NCBI GenBank assembly: GCA_003249225.1
Contig: QKJQ01000015.1
Coordinates: 1-64,000, forward strand
Source: Clostridia bacterium
Lineage (GTDB): Bacteria; Bacillota; Clostridia; Lachnospirales; Lachnospiraceae
Length of the DNA stretch: 64,000 nt
Reading direction: 5' to 3'
Positions 42,416 to 50,524 of the stretch are shown here, piece by piece (the first letter of the stretch is position 1; each line of letters starts with the position of its first letter). Under the pieces are notes generated by a model. It did no database searches, was not told the origin of the DNA, and saw only the letters and a program-made list of their open reading frames with translations. Both the position numbers and the translations under genes were made by a program.

Positions 42416-43345
42416 CTACAGAAACCTGCGGTATGTTCTTATGGCATCCCACCATACCCTCAGCTTTCCGTCAAACATCATGGCAATCTCAGCAGTCTCA
42501 AAATAACCGCATTGATCGCACAGATTTTCCTTACTGCAGCGGTTGCATAAAATCTCTTCTCCCGCATCCATTACCATGAGCTGTCTGCAGGGAGTTGGAA
42601 AATCATTCTCCTCAAGATACCTGAATACGGATTTCATATTCGCGATTGGGTAACCTTCTTTGATCTGGTGCTCCAGTTCCCTGCAGCACAAACTCTTTTC
42701 TTCTTTTGTAAGTGTCAGATTCTCTGTTCCGTGAAATGGTGTGTGAAAGTTAAAGGACGCTGCGCAAATATCAGGATTTTCTTTTGCGAGCTTGCAAACT
42801 GCCTGTATTTCCTTATAGTTTATTTTATTGATCTCCATAAAGATCACAATGGTATGCGGTCTTGTTTCATTTGCTTTGCGAATGTTGCCAAGAATACAAT
42901 CATAACTTTCTCCACGAAGAGAATCATGCATTTCTTTTGATCCATCTATGCTGATCAGGATAAAGTCTGCCGCCCCATAGTCAAAGTATATCGTTCCGTT
43001 TGTAGCTATGGCTACATAAACAAAGCCGATCTTTTTTGCTACTTCAACCAGTTCCCTGACCGTATGACCGTCGTATTCCCAAAGTGCTATTTCCCCACCG
43101 GAGAAGCAAAGAATACGGACTCCCTTCTTATAGATCTTTTTCATATCTTCGCAGATCTGCTCAAATGTATAATAGGGTTCCTTGCTGCTTTCACGCGCTG
43201 CATGGTAGTTATGAAGGCGGCAATACCGGCAGGACAGGTTACAGCGGTCCGTAAGAATCAAAGTCGCAAACAAAGGGGTATTGCGATGAAAAAGGAATAG
43301 ATTCATGCTTTGCAGCAGCAGTCGTGCAAGGTCTGTCTTTTTCAT
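42416..43345 (-). CDS. Radical SAM protein with Cys-rich C-terminus (paralogue 2)
   Basis: This 309-residue radical SAM protein has CNLSCRYC at Cys35, Cys39 and Cys42, in step with paralogue 1, and SFNFHTPFHGTENLTLT in the second half. The C-terminus has PCRQLMVMDAGEEILCNRCS followed by CDQCGYFETAEIAMMF, an extra Cys-rich cluster. It is first of the three radical-SAM genes, behind promoter 43448-43476. ATG 43345 follows AAGGGGG. No peptide substrate or partner enzyme is evident next to it. Confidence 0.82.
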   Translation of the reverse strand: MKKTDLARLLLQSMNLFLFHRNTPLFATLILTDRCNLSCRYCRLHNYHAARESSKEPYYTFEQICEDMKKIYKKGVRILCFSGGEIALWEYDGHTVRELVEVAKKIGFVYVAIATNGTIYFDYGAADFILISIDGSKEMHDSLRGESYDCILGNIRKANETRPHTIVIFMEINKINYKEIQAVCKLAKENPDICAASFNFHTPFHGTENLTLTKEEKSLCCRELEHQIKEGYPIANMKSVFRYLEENDFPTPCRQLMVMDAGEEILCNRCSKENLCDQCGYFETAEIAMMFDGKLRVWWDAIRTYRRFL

Positions 43346-43447
43346 AAGCATACCCCCTTGTGATTGTATTTTTCGTTTTATCACAATGTATTTTCAATAT
43401 TAGCTTACCGTTTGGAATTATAATTCATACCCAAAACATCTACTTAT

Positions 43448-43476
43448 AGTATACTCTATGCTGCAACAACTGGCAA
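43448..43476 (-). promoter_or_regulatory. Promoter of the radical-SAM operon
   Basis: On the minus strand TTGCCA (43476-43471), 17 bases, TATACT (43453-43448), about 100 bases before the start at 43345. Confidence 0.6.
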
Positions 43477-43512
43477 TTGGATTGCAGGAATAAGAAGCTA
43501 AAAAAGAAAAAA

Positions 43513-43550
43513 TGGTTGTATCAAAGTTGAACTTCTGTTTGATACAACCA
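43513..43550. terminator. Strong intrinsic terminator
   Basis: TGGTTGTATCAAA and TTTGATACAACCA make a 13-bp perfect stem with a 12-base loop. On the minus strand TTTTTT follows, so it ends the gene at 43616. Confidence 0.88.
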
Positions 43551-43615
43551 CAAGATTTGATTTGTACTGTTTCTTATTCCCATGTTACCTTGAAAGTCAT
43601 AGAATTCTAAGTCAC

Positions 43616-43954
43616 TTATAAAAAATCGTCACTGACCATGACCGGTAGGACATTGATTACAACTTCTTCGTAGGGATGCACTTTCTCAATGGTCTGTAAT
43701 GCAGCTTTGATGACCTCACCTTTGCAGGTAAATTCAATCTTTATCTCCTCTGCTCTGCATACATCTCCGAGCTTTCCAAGGTAAGGTTCTGCGCCTTCAA
43801 GCGGTCTCCACGAGCCTATTCCCCTGGAGCGAAAGACGCAGTAATCATAGTTTCCACCAATGGTCAATGCTCCCACTGCATTAAGAGCATCAATGACCTG
43901 GTCTACGTGAGACTCCGGTATGAAAGTTTCTACTTTATAGTATTTCGATGACAT
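43616..43954 (-). CDS. NIF3/YqfO-type PII-like domain protein
   Basis: A 112-residue protein equal to the PII/CutA-like domain that is inserted in YqfO/NIF3 proteins, here on its own. The pattern is ETFIPESHVDQVIDALNAVG, GNYDYCVFRSRGIGSWRP and HPYEEVVINVLPV. Stand-alone versions are of unknown function, possibly metal- or nucleotide-binding trimers. SD AAGGAGAATC precedes ATG. Confidence 0.82.
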   Translation of the reverse strand: MSSKYYKVETFIPESHVDQVIDALNAVGALTIGGNYDYCVFRSRGIGSWRPLEGAEPYLGKLGDVCRAEEIKIEFTCKGEVIKAALQTIEKVHPYEEVVINVLPVMVSDDFL

Positions 43955-44046
43955 TGATTCTCCTTCAATAATTATTTATGTGGATCATTTCAAATATAGA
44001 CAATTAAGTATAAATATTACTTGAGATTGATTTGAACATCTTGTAA

Positions 44047-44502
44047 TTACTTATTCTTCCTCCAACTTTGTAATTCAATAATATTCCCTTCCGGATCTTT
44101 TGCATAGACAAAAACAGCCTCCACGTTATCAGGATACTGTGCTGTGACGACTTCCCCAAGAACTGTTCCACCTGCGTTTATAACTTCTGATAATGTCTCT
44201 TCCACATCATCCACTTCAAATGCCAGATGTGCAATTCCCGGTCGGTTTATTTCTGATGTCACGCTGTCTATGACATCATCATACGTAAATATTTCGATCG
44301 TCGGATGGTCTTCCCCATATCCAGGCAGTAATAAATGTTCCCCCGTGATATGTGCTTTTTTTAGTCCCGTAAGTCTGTCCAGCCATTCTCCTTTTAAGTT
44401 TCTTGATTCATTTATACTCTTACAGTGAAGAACGTCTTTATAAAATTTTATTAACTTATCAGCATCTTTTGCAATAATGTTCGTGTGAACATATCGGAAC
44501 AT
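44047..44502 (-). CDS. VOC/glyoxalase-family protein
   Basis: A 151-residue vicinal-oxygen-chelate fold protein. YVHTNIIAKDADKLIKFYKD is the N-terminal betaalphabeta unit, GIAHLAFEVDDVEETLSEVI the second, and YAKDPEGNIIELQSW the C-terminal metal-ligand motif (Glu of IIELQ). Lactoylglutathione-lyase-like, but true substrate unknown. SD AAAAGGAG precedes ATG 44502. Confidence 0.88.
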   Translation of the reverse strand: MFRYVHTNIIAKDADKLIKFYKDVLHCKSINESRNLKGEWLDRLTGLKKAHITGEHLLLPGYGEDHPTIEIFTYDDVIDSVTSEINRPGIAHLAFEVDDVEETLSEVINAGGTVLGEVVTAQYPDNVEAVFVYAKDPEGNIIELQSWRKNK

Positions 44503-44558
44503 AGTCTTCTCCTTTTATTCTTTCGAAATGTATAAATTCTTTCTTTGTCTAATCTGCA

Positions 44559-45503
44559 TCATGCATTCCTCACCATGGCATCGAGCTGCTGTTCCAGTTC
44601 TCTTTTCCTCTGCTCATACATCCGCTTCACATTATCAAGTCTTTGAAGCGCTGTTGTTACCTGACTCTTGACCTTACCAACACTTTTCTGACTGTCATGG
44701 ATCCGTGACAGAACACTCCAGTCTGCAATCAATCCATCAAAAAAGTAATCGGCGAACCGCAGGAATCCATCGATATTCACCTGCCCCATTTGCTCATTGA
44801 TCTTAACATCTGCAAGCTCCGTGCGAAACCGGCCAAGATAGGTCTGCAGGCGATTTGCTCCATCCTGCGCTTCATCCAGATGAGAGTGCTTTGCCATATC
44901 AGAGAGCAAACCACCGCCAAGAACATCCCAAGTACCCCAGCCTTCTGCACTGCCAAGGCTTTTTTCAATGCTGTTGATCTGACCAAGGCAGGCTTTTCCG
45001 GCAGCTTCTGCTTCCGCCACTTCTCGGAGCTGATTCCTGATCTCACTGCATTGTTTTTCTGCTTCACACAGTTTTTCGGCAAAGACCGGATCCATGCGAA
45101 GTTCCTTCTGGATTGCTTCGTACGTCTCACGATATTTATTATCGCAGCTTGCAAGAGACTGTTTTTCTAGAATCAATGCTTCTTTCTGACTTTTACAATC
45201 CTCAAGCTGCCCAACAAGTGTATCGTACTTTAACTTTGCGGCAAAGGCTTCCTGTTGTTCTTTATCCAGCTTCTTTTCCTTTTGTCCCAGAATTGCGAAG
45301 AAAATCGAAGTTGCTGAAGTCTTTTCAAGCCGCTCTACATCTTCCTGCTCTTTTTGCAGGATTTTCTTTACTTCGTATTCTTTGTCCATCAATTCTTTTT
45401 CTTGTGCCTTAACACTTGTTAGCCTGCTTTCAATTCCGGCACGACGTCCCAGCTTTTCTGCAAGATCACGTAATTCTTTTCTTAATTCTTCAATATCAGC
45501 CAT
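44559..45503 (-). CDS. Coiled-coil protein of unknown function
   Basis: This 314-residue protein is almost wholly helical with long heptad-rich stretches at 1-170 and 270-314, separated by a Gly-rich part (EGWGTWDVLGGGLLSD). No membrane span or signal. It resembles PspA/ESCRT-like or phage-shock-type scaffold proteins only in shape. ATG 45503 follows AAATGAGGG, provided by the leader repeat; the N-terminal extension to 45572 is repeat sequence and is rejected. Confidence 0.65.
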   Translation of the reverse strand: MADIEELRKELRDLAEKLGRRAGIESRLTSVKAQEKELMDKEYEVKKILQKEQEDVERLEKTSATSIFFAILGQKEKKLDKEQQEAFAAKLKYDTLVGQLEDCKSQKEALILEKQSLASCDNKYRETYEAIQKELRMDPVFAEKLCEAEKQCSEIRNQLREVAEAEAAGKACLGQINSIEKSLGSAEGWGTWDVLGGGLLSDMAKHSHLDEAQDGANRLQTYLGRFRTELADVKINEQMGQVNIDGFLRFADYFFDGLIADWSVLSRIHDSQKSVGKVKSQVTTALQRLDNVKRMYEQRKRELEQQLDAMVRNA

Positions 45504-45625
45504 TTTTCCCTCATTTCTGCGCTGTATTATGCGCATATCAAGTTTGAACGAGCGAAGATGCGCGAGGCACAAACTTGCCTGTGAAAGAAATGTTTATTCT
45601 TTCACTTTTTCCCTCATTTCTGCGC
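45504..45625 (-). repeat. Leader element, full copy plus 3' fragment, 103-bp offset
   Basis: On the gene strand: GCGCAGAAATGAGGG, hairpin A (GTGAAAGAA...TTTCTTTCAC), hairpin B (CAAGTTTG...CAAACTTG), hairpin C (TGCGC...GCGCA), then again AAATGAGGGAAAA and the ATG at 45503. The upstream fragment (TGCGCAGAAATGAGGG) matches the 3' end of the full copy. Same family as 5184-5389 and 20363-20515. The 45626-45741 stretch is AT-rich with nothing else seen. Confidence 0.85.
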
Positions 45626-45741
45626 AGTAACTATCCTTAATTTTACATTATTTACTATCGAAAGTGCAATAGCAATATCATAAACTTAGGTATCGCTACT
45701 CTTATAAAAGAACAAAGAACCAAAAAAAGCTACTAAAAATT

Positions 45742-45770
45742 AAAAAAGACTTCCGAGTGACCGGAAATCT
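45742..45770 (-). terminator. Terminator of the DUF2798 gene
   Basis: AGACTTCCG (45748-45756) pairs with CGGAAATCT (45762-45770), one mismatch; on the minus strand TTTTTT follows. It lies 14 bases past the stop. Confidence 0.75.
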
Positions 45771-45783
45771 GTTTTAAATTTTG

Positions 45784-46248
45784 TTACGCCAGTTGTTTTG
45801 AGAACATTTTGCGGAAAATTTCCCGGACCAATGGACCTGCAGCAAAAAGCTGCCAGCAAAGAGCCATAGGAAAATTAAATACGGTAGTCTGAACCCAAAC
45901 TGCGATTACTTCTTTTCCGGGATCCTTGAATAATAAAGTCGCAATCAGACTCATGATTGGACACATCAGGCAAACGATCATAATCGAGATTACTGACTGA
46001 ATAAGAAAGGGGTGATCCTTTGGTGTTACGATGCGAAAGGCTAGAAAAAGAGCTGCTTTTTCGACGACCAAAAGCTCAAGCAGAAAAGCCACCGGCAGCA
46101 TTATAAGCATTTCACGAAACGCCATAAGAAAGACTTCATTCGACATACCGGATTTAGCGATTGAGATGTTGTAGCAAATAAGCGCATAAACCATTACAGC
46201 AGCCATCAATAGAGTAAAGACAATACGTTGGAACAGTGTTTTTGGCAT
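45784..46248 (-). CDS. DUF2798-type membrane protein
   Basis: A 154-residue membrane protein with four spans in two similar halves (FTLLMAAVMVYALICYNISI, then SIMIVCLMCPIMSLIATLLF), the DUF2798 layout. Function unknown. ATG 46248 follows AAAGGAG with nine-base spacing; the longer frame to 46362 is rejected. Its promoter is probably TTACAT/TAGAAT at 46361-46389 on the minus strand. Confidence 0.75.
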   Translation of the reverse strand: MPKTLFQRIVFTLLMAAVMVYALICYNISIAKSGMSNEVFLMAFREMLIMLPVAFLLELLVVEKAALFLAFRIVTPKDHPFLIQSVISIMIVCLMCPIMSLIATLLFKDPGKEVIAVWVQTTVFNFPMALCWQLFAAGPLVREIFRKMFSKQLA

Positions 46249-46559
46249 AAACAGATTCTCCTTTGTGTGTGAATACATGTGTTGTTCGTTAATCACACCG
46301 CAAAGGCTGTGTATCGTTTCCAATGAGACCAATGTATTTATTATTTTCGAAAGCCCGTACATTCTATCATATTTATTTTTTGTATGTAAGTGTTATTTTT
46401 ATTTTTATTCACTTCGTATATTGGTATTGTTTGTGCTATGATGTATTTGGCACATATTGATAATAAACTGGCACGCTTCGATGTTCCTGAAGTCATCTTT
46501 TGATGCTACACTGAAGCTATTACAAAGAAACTTTTCATAAATCAGAAAAGGAGATTTTC
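46249..46559. other. Divergent intergenic region, one promoter seen
   Basis: This 311-bp gap separates the DUF2798 gene (minus) from the SDR gene (plus). On the minus strand TTACAT (46389-46384), 17 bases, TAGAAT (46366-46361) with TGA before it is a good promoter. For the plus strand TATGAT (46437-46442) lacks a convincing -35. AAAAGGAG at 46548 is the SDR ribosome site. No repeats or RNA elements were seen. Confidence 0.55.
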
Positions 46560-47378
46560 ATGGATAAGAAAATAATATTAATCACAGGTGCCAGCAGCGG
46601 CATCGGTTATCAGACCGCTGAAATACTTGCTAAACAGGGGCATACCGTCTACGGCGCAGCACGAAGAATTGAAAAGCTGAACAAATTAAAACCCTACGGA
46701 GTAATTCCGATTGAATTGGATGTCACTTTGGAGATTTCTATGAAGGATGCCATTGAGAAGATCTTAAAATCTTCTGGGAGAATTGACGTATTGATCAACA
46801 ATGCCGGTTATGGCTCCTTTGGAACAGTAGAAAATGTATCTATCGAAGAAGCAAGGAGACAATTTGAAGTCAATCTGTTCGGCATGGCAAGACTGATCCA
46901 GCTTGTTCTTCCCACTATGAGAAAACATCGCACAGGAAGAATCATCAACATCTCTTCCATGGGAGGCAGACTGGTTAGTTTTATGGGTGCCTGGTATCAT
47001 GCAACGAAATATGCTGTCGAAGCCTTAAGTGATGCTCTTCGTATGGAGACCGCCGAATTTGGCATCCAAGTATCATTAATCGAGCCGGGGCTGATTAAAA
47101 CCGACTGGGGACATATCGCCGCAGATTATCTGGCGGAATCCTCTGTTGGAAGTGCTTACGAAAAGCAGGCAAAGAAGACATCTGAAGGAATTAAAAGACA
47201 GTACAGCGGTAAAATGCCTTCCGATCCGATCATTGTATCAAAAGCTATCGTTAAAGCAGTGAACAGCAGACATCCAAAATCCCGGTATCTGATTGGATTT
47301 GGTGCAAAGCCACTCGTATTTGCTCATGCTGTTCTTCCAACAAAGCTATTCGATTTTATGATGAAACGAGCTAGTTAA
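46560..47378 (+). CDS. Short-chain dehydrogenase/reductase (SDR)
   Basis: This 272-residue oxidoreductase has the cofactor motif TGASSGIG (residues 8-15), NNAG (78-81 region, LINNAGYG), Ser in INISSMGG and catalytic YHATK. Arg at AARR after strand 2 hints at NADP preference. The substrate is unknown. It precedes an AraC regulator by 97 bases on the same strand, a frequent pair of enzyme plus regulator. Confidence 0.92.
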   Translation: MDKKIILITGASSGIGYQTAEILAKQGHTVYGAARRIEKLNKLKPYGVIPIELDVTLEISMKDAIEKILKSSGRIDVLINNAGYGSFGTVENVSIEEARRQFEVNLFGMARLIQLVLPTMRKHRTGRIINISSMGGRLVSFMGAWYHATKYAVEALSDALRMETAEFGIQVSLIEPGLIKTDWGHIAADYLAESSVGSAYEKQAKKTSEGIKRQYSGKMPSDPIIVSKAIVKAVNSRHPKSRYLIGFGAKPLVFAHAVLPTKLFDFMMKRAS

Positions 47379-47474
47379 TATATCATACAATCTTTGTATT
47401 CTTCCCTCTTCTGTCCGTTTATCAAAGTACAGCAGTATGCGGACCAAAATCAATTTCCCATAAAGGAGCAGCAA

Positions 47475-48452
47475 ATGAATCGTTTTCTTATTGATGGTCA
47501 ATACAAAGAAGTATTAACATACCATGGCATAGATGTTGCCATGGCTCTGCGAAAAGCCAGACTACCGGAGGACATATTCAATCACAAGTCTCCCTCAATG
47601 ACTCCGGAAGAATACTTTGGATTTGCCAATGCCGTAAGCCGCCAGATTACAGATCCCGAGGTAGTGCTCGCCATTGCCACTTCGGAAAACATCGAAAAAT
47701 TCTCTCCACCGATCTTTGCTGCATACTGCAGCCAGAATGGAAGAACCTTCATCGATCGTCTGGCGAAATACAAGAAGCTGATCTGTCCTCTGCTCTTTAC
47801 TACCAGAGAAGAAGCGAATCGTTTTTCTCTGGAAATAGCAACAGATGATCTGCAACTGCCCATACCTGCTTTTCTGCTTGAGATAGAGATAGTTTTCATC
47901 CTGAATATGATACGTCTTGCTACAAAAGAAGACATTCGTCCAGTCGAACTTATTCTTACCTCTGAGATTAGTGAAAATGTTTTTACAGAGTTTGTTGGAT
48001 GTCCTGTAACAAAGGGAACCAGAAATATCCTGTCATTCTCACTGCCAGACATGGCACTTCCTTTTATCAGCCGAAACGATGCTATCTGGGATTACTTTGA
48101 ACCCGAATTAAAACGGCGCTTATCCGAACTCGAAAAGGATGATTCCTATGCAGCAAGAGTTCAAAGTGCCCTTACAGAAATGCTCCCCGGTGGTCAGTCT
48201 TCAATCCTTGAGGTTGCTGACAAACTTGGTGTCAGCAAACGTACCCTTCAGCGTAAATTAAATGATGAAAACACCAACTTTCAAAAACAGCTTGCAATTA
48301 CCCGTGAACTGCTTGCAAGACATTACCTGGCAAGCAGCGATATGACAAGCGACAGTATCGCCTTTTTACTAGGCTTTCAGGAACTGAATTCTTTTCTTCG
48401 GGCATTCAAACTCTGGACCGGTATGAATCTGCACGAATACAGACAACAGTAG
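47475..48452 (+). CDS. AraC-family regulator with Arabinose_bd-type sensor domain
   Basis: This 325-residue regulator has an N-terminal domain of the PF12625 type (PEEYFGFANAVSRQITDPEV; FTEFVGCPVTKGTRNILSFS) and a C-terminal AraC domain with SSILEVADKLGVSKRTLQRK and AFLLGFQELNSFLRAFKLWT. ATG 47475 follows AAAGGAG. The stop codon lies in the stem of its terminator. It likely controls the SDR gene upstream. Confidence 0.9.
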   Translation: MNRFLIDGQYKEVLTYHGIDVAMALRKARLPEDIFNHKSPSMTPEEYFGFANAVSRQITDPEVVLAIATSENIEKFSPPIFAAYCSQNGRTFIDRLAKYKKLICPLLFTTREEANRFSLEIATDDLQLPIPAFLLEIEIVFILNMIRLATKEDIRPVELILTSEISENVFTEFVGCPVTKGTRNILSFSLPDMALPFISRNDAIWDYFEPELKRRLSELEKDDSYAARVQSALTEMLPGGQSSILEVADKLGVSKRTLQRKLNDENTNFQKQLAITRELLARHYLASSDMTSDSIAFLLGFQELNSFLRAFKLWTGMNLHEYRQQ

Positions 48453-48471
48453 TGGTTTTACATTACTGTTG
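48444..48471 (+). terminator. Terminator overlapping the AraC stop
   Basis: CAACAGTAGTG (48444-48454) pairs with CATTACTGTTG (48461-48471), 11 bp including one G-T; TTTTATT follows. The TAG stop (48450-48452) is in the stem. Confidence 0.75.
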
Positions 48472-48473
48472 TT

Positions 48474-49367
48474 TTATTCACAGCACTTTTCAAAGATCTC
48501 CAAAATCTTTTCATTTATCTCTTCTGCCTTTTCATGGTTCAGCGCATGACCGGCATCTTCATAAAAAGTCACCTTCATGTGATGATCTCGCAGTGCCGCT
48601 GCTCCGCCAAGCTTGGCAAATGGATCCTCGAGTCCCGTCAGATATTCGACCTTATCCCGTATCAAATCGATCTCTTCTTCTGTAAAGCTGCGGACTTTAT
48701 GGTAGCCCATTGCCATGTTGTTAAAGCCTTTTAGCAGGTATTTGTAATGCAGCATAAGCAGTTCGTTATCTGTAAACATGGAGTTGTCCAACCCGCAGAG
48801 CTTTTCAATCAGTTTTTTCATGTTCTTATCCGTTGGGAACAGTGCTTCCGGCAGAAAGATCTTCATCATCGTGACCATAGGGTTTCCCATTTTACCGGCT
48901 GGTACTGCTCCAGCAATGCTGATTCCTTTTCGCACACGTTCCGGTCGCATTAAGGTATAGTACTGGACAAGGTAACCACCATTCGACACACCAGCAAAAA
49001 AAGCCTTCTCGATACCAAGCTCATAGAGTACCTGGTCGATCCATTCGATATCATCAAAGTCCTTATTATACATCTCTCCGGGTTCACTTTTCCCGGGTCC
49101 TCCCATTGTATCAATCGCATACAGACAGTAATGTTCACTAAGCGCTTTTGCATTGTAGATCCACATCAGTGCAGAGTCATCTCCGACACCATGGAACAGA
49201 ACAAGTGGAGGGTTACTTTTATCACCACAAAGAATAGCATGTGTCATACCATACTTTGTCGGCACATTACGCTCCTCAAACTCTGTATTCCACATGGCAA
49301 GGATTCTGTCATAGGTACTTCTGATATTCTGTTTTGCCTTTTCACTTTTATAGACTTTTACCTTCAT
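48474..49367 (-). CDS. Alpha/beta-hydrolase
   Basis: This 297-residue cytoplasmic hydrolase has the oxyanion strand PPLVLFHGVGDDSALMWIYN, nucleophile elbow GVSNGG (Ser), acidic residue near EDPFAKLG and the late His in EDAGHALN. The lid is helical. Substrate unknown. ATG 49367 is used with GGAG eleven bases upstream; a TTG at 49376 is possible. The upstream gap carries the 13-base repeat array. Confidence 0.9.
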   Translation of the reverse strand: MKVKVYKSEKAKQNIRSTYDRILAMWNTEFEERNVPTKYGMTHAILCGDKSNPPLVLFHGVGDDSALMWIYNAKALSEHYCLYAIDTMGGPGKSEPGEMYNKDFDDIEWIDQVLYELGIEKAFFAGVSNGGYLVQYYTLMRPERVRKGISIAGAVPAGKMGNPMVTMMKIFLPEALFPTDKNMKKLIEKLCGLDNSMFTDNELLMLHYKYLLKGFNNMAMGYHKVRSFTEEEIDLIRDKVEYLTGLEDPFAKLGGAAALRDHHMKVTFYEDAGHALNHEKAEEINEKILEIFEKCCE

Positions 49368-49436
49368 ACAATTCAACTCCTGATTCTGCCTTCTGTTTTC
49401 TGTTTCATGTTTTGTTTTATGTTTATCTAATGATTT

Positions 49437-49540
49437 GTCTTATGCTTTTGTCTTATGCTTTTGTCTTATGCTTTTGTCTTATGCTTTTGTCTTATGCTTT
49501 TGTCTTATGCTTTTGTCTTATGCTTTTGTCTTATGCTTGA
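49437..49540. repeat. 13-bp tandem repeat array (8 units)
   Basis: GTCTTATGCTTTT is repeated exactly seven times from 49437 to 49527, with an eighth, degenerate unit at 49528-49540 (ends TTGA). It lies between the hydrolase start at 49367 and the TetR stop. Perfect units imply recent slippage, so unit number may vary between strains. Frames through it encode only repetitive hydrophobic sequence and are not counted as genes. Confidence 0.92.
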
Positions 49541-49652
49541 CCTCACGTTTTTACATCATGCTTGCAGGCTATACTTTTACAGATAGACAGCATGGTCATG
49601 AGGCTTTTGATGGCTTCTATTATCTGCTTTTCAGTATGAAAGCCTACTTAAG

Positions 49653-50306
49653 TTAACACTTCACGGTCCTTTTATAAAATCGTCGCAGCTGCACTTCCAG
49701 CATTCCCAGATCCCCTGAAAAGTAGGCAAATACGATCATGGCCTGATATTCTGCTGCCAGAGCATCAAGTTGTATGTCCTGCAGCATGCCGCGTTCCTTC
49801 ATTTTCTGAAAAACATGAAGTTCATGCTCCATTGGTGCCAAAAAAAGCAATTCCTTCCATGCCTTTTCTGCACTTTCATTATGAAATCTCTCAGCTTCCA
49901 GCACCTGAAGCAGGGGTGCCACCTGTGGATTCTTTAAGAAACCTGTCAGGAAAAAAATCCCCGATCTAACAAAAGGATCTTCCTCTATTGTTTCCACCTG
50001 ATCAAATGCGGTTAAGAAGTTGATTTTTAGATGATCCTTTATTCCATTGACCTGCTCGACCAGTGCATCGAATAATTCCTGTTTTCCCTTAAAGTGATGA
50101 TAGATTGAGCTGGCACGAATACCTGCCGCATCCGCTATATTCCTCATGGACACCGCAGCAAATCCCTGCATAGAAAACAACTCAAGTGATTTCTGAAGCA
50201 CAATCTGACGCGTAGTAAGACCCTCATATGGGCCGGACTTATCCTTTCCCGCCAAAAAATCTTTGCTATCCTCTTTTTTTTGCTCAAGCTTGTCTGTCTT
50301 ACTCAT
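49653..50306 (-). CDS. TetR-family transcriptional regulator
   Basis: A 217-residue regulator. The DNA-binding domain is at about residues 24-70: TTRQIVLQKSLELFSMQGFA, then SMRNIADAAGIRASSIYHHF and KGKQELF. The C-terminal ligand/dimer domain is unassigned. ATG 50306 follows GAGAGGA; ATG 50342 is a weaker alternative. A 16/18 palindrome directly over its promoter (50364-50381) indicates autorepression. Its target may be the hydrolase gene downstream. Confidence 0.92.
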   Translation of the reverse strand: MSKTDKLEQKKEDSKDFLAGKDKSGPYEGLTTRQIVLQKSLELFSMQGFAAVSMRNIADAAGIRASSIYHHFKGKQELFDALVEQVNGIKDHLKINFLTAFDQVETIEEDPFVRSGIFFLTGFLKNPQVAPLLQVLEAERFHNESAEKAWKELLFLAPMEHELHVFQKMKERGMLQDIQLDALAAEYQAMIVFAYFSGDLGMLEVQLRRFYKRTVKC

Positions 50307-50363
50307 ACTGCATATCCTCTCTGCTAAAACGCTATCCTTCATCCTATAGAGTTTACATATTCT

Positions 50364-50414
50364 CTACCGAACGTTCGTTAGATTTATAATAAAATAGAAA
50401 CATGTAATTGTCAA
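50364..50414 (-). promoter_or_regulatory. TetR promoter with operator palindrome
   Basis: On the minus strand TTGACA (50414-50409), 17 bases, TATTAT (50391-50386). Just downstream, at 50364-50381, CTACCGAACGTTCGTTAG is palindromic in 16 of 18 positions, a typical TetR operator over the transcription start. Upstream, 50457-50490 holds the stem GACAGGCT/AGCCTGTC without a T run. Confidence 0.75.
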
Positions 50415-50524
50415 TACCTATCCTGCAGCAGCTTTTTTTGATACATACTATGTATTGACAGGCTACTCATTCAGGATAGTGCAGCCTGTCTCATAATTCA
50501 TGCCTGGTTTTGCCCTTTTTTTAT

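Noticed and set aside
45504..45572. Extension of the coiled-coil protein into the leader repeat
   Set aside because: Same reason: repeat-derived residues, with ATG 45503 behind AAATGAGGG.
49437..49540. CRISPR array
   Set aside because: Units of 13 bp are contiguous with no spacers, and no cas gene is in the window.
49334..49656. Open frames through the 13-bp repeats
   Set aside because: They encode only a repeated hydrophobic string and have no ribosome site.
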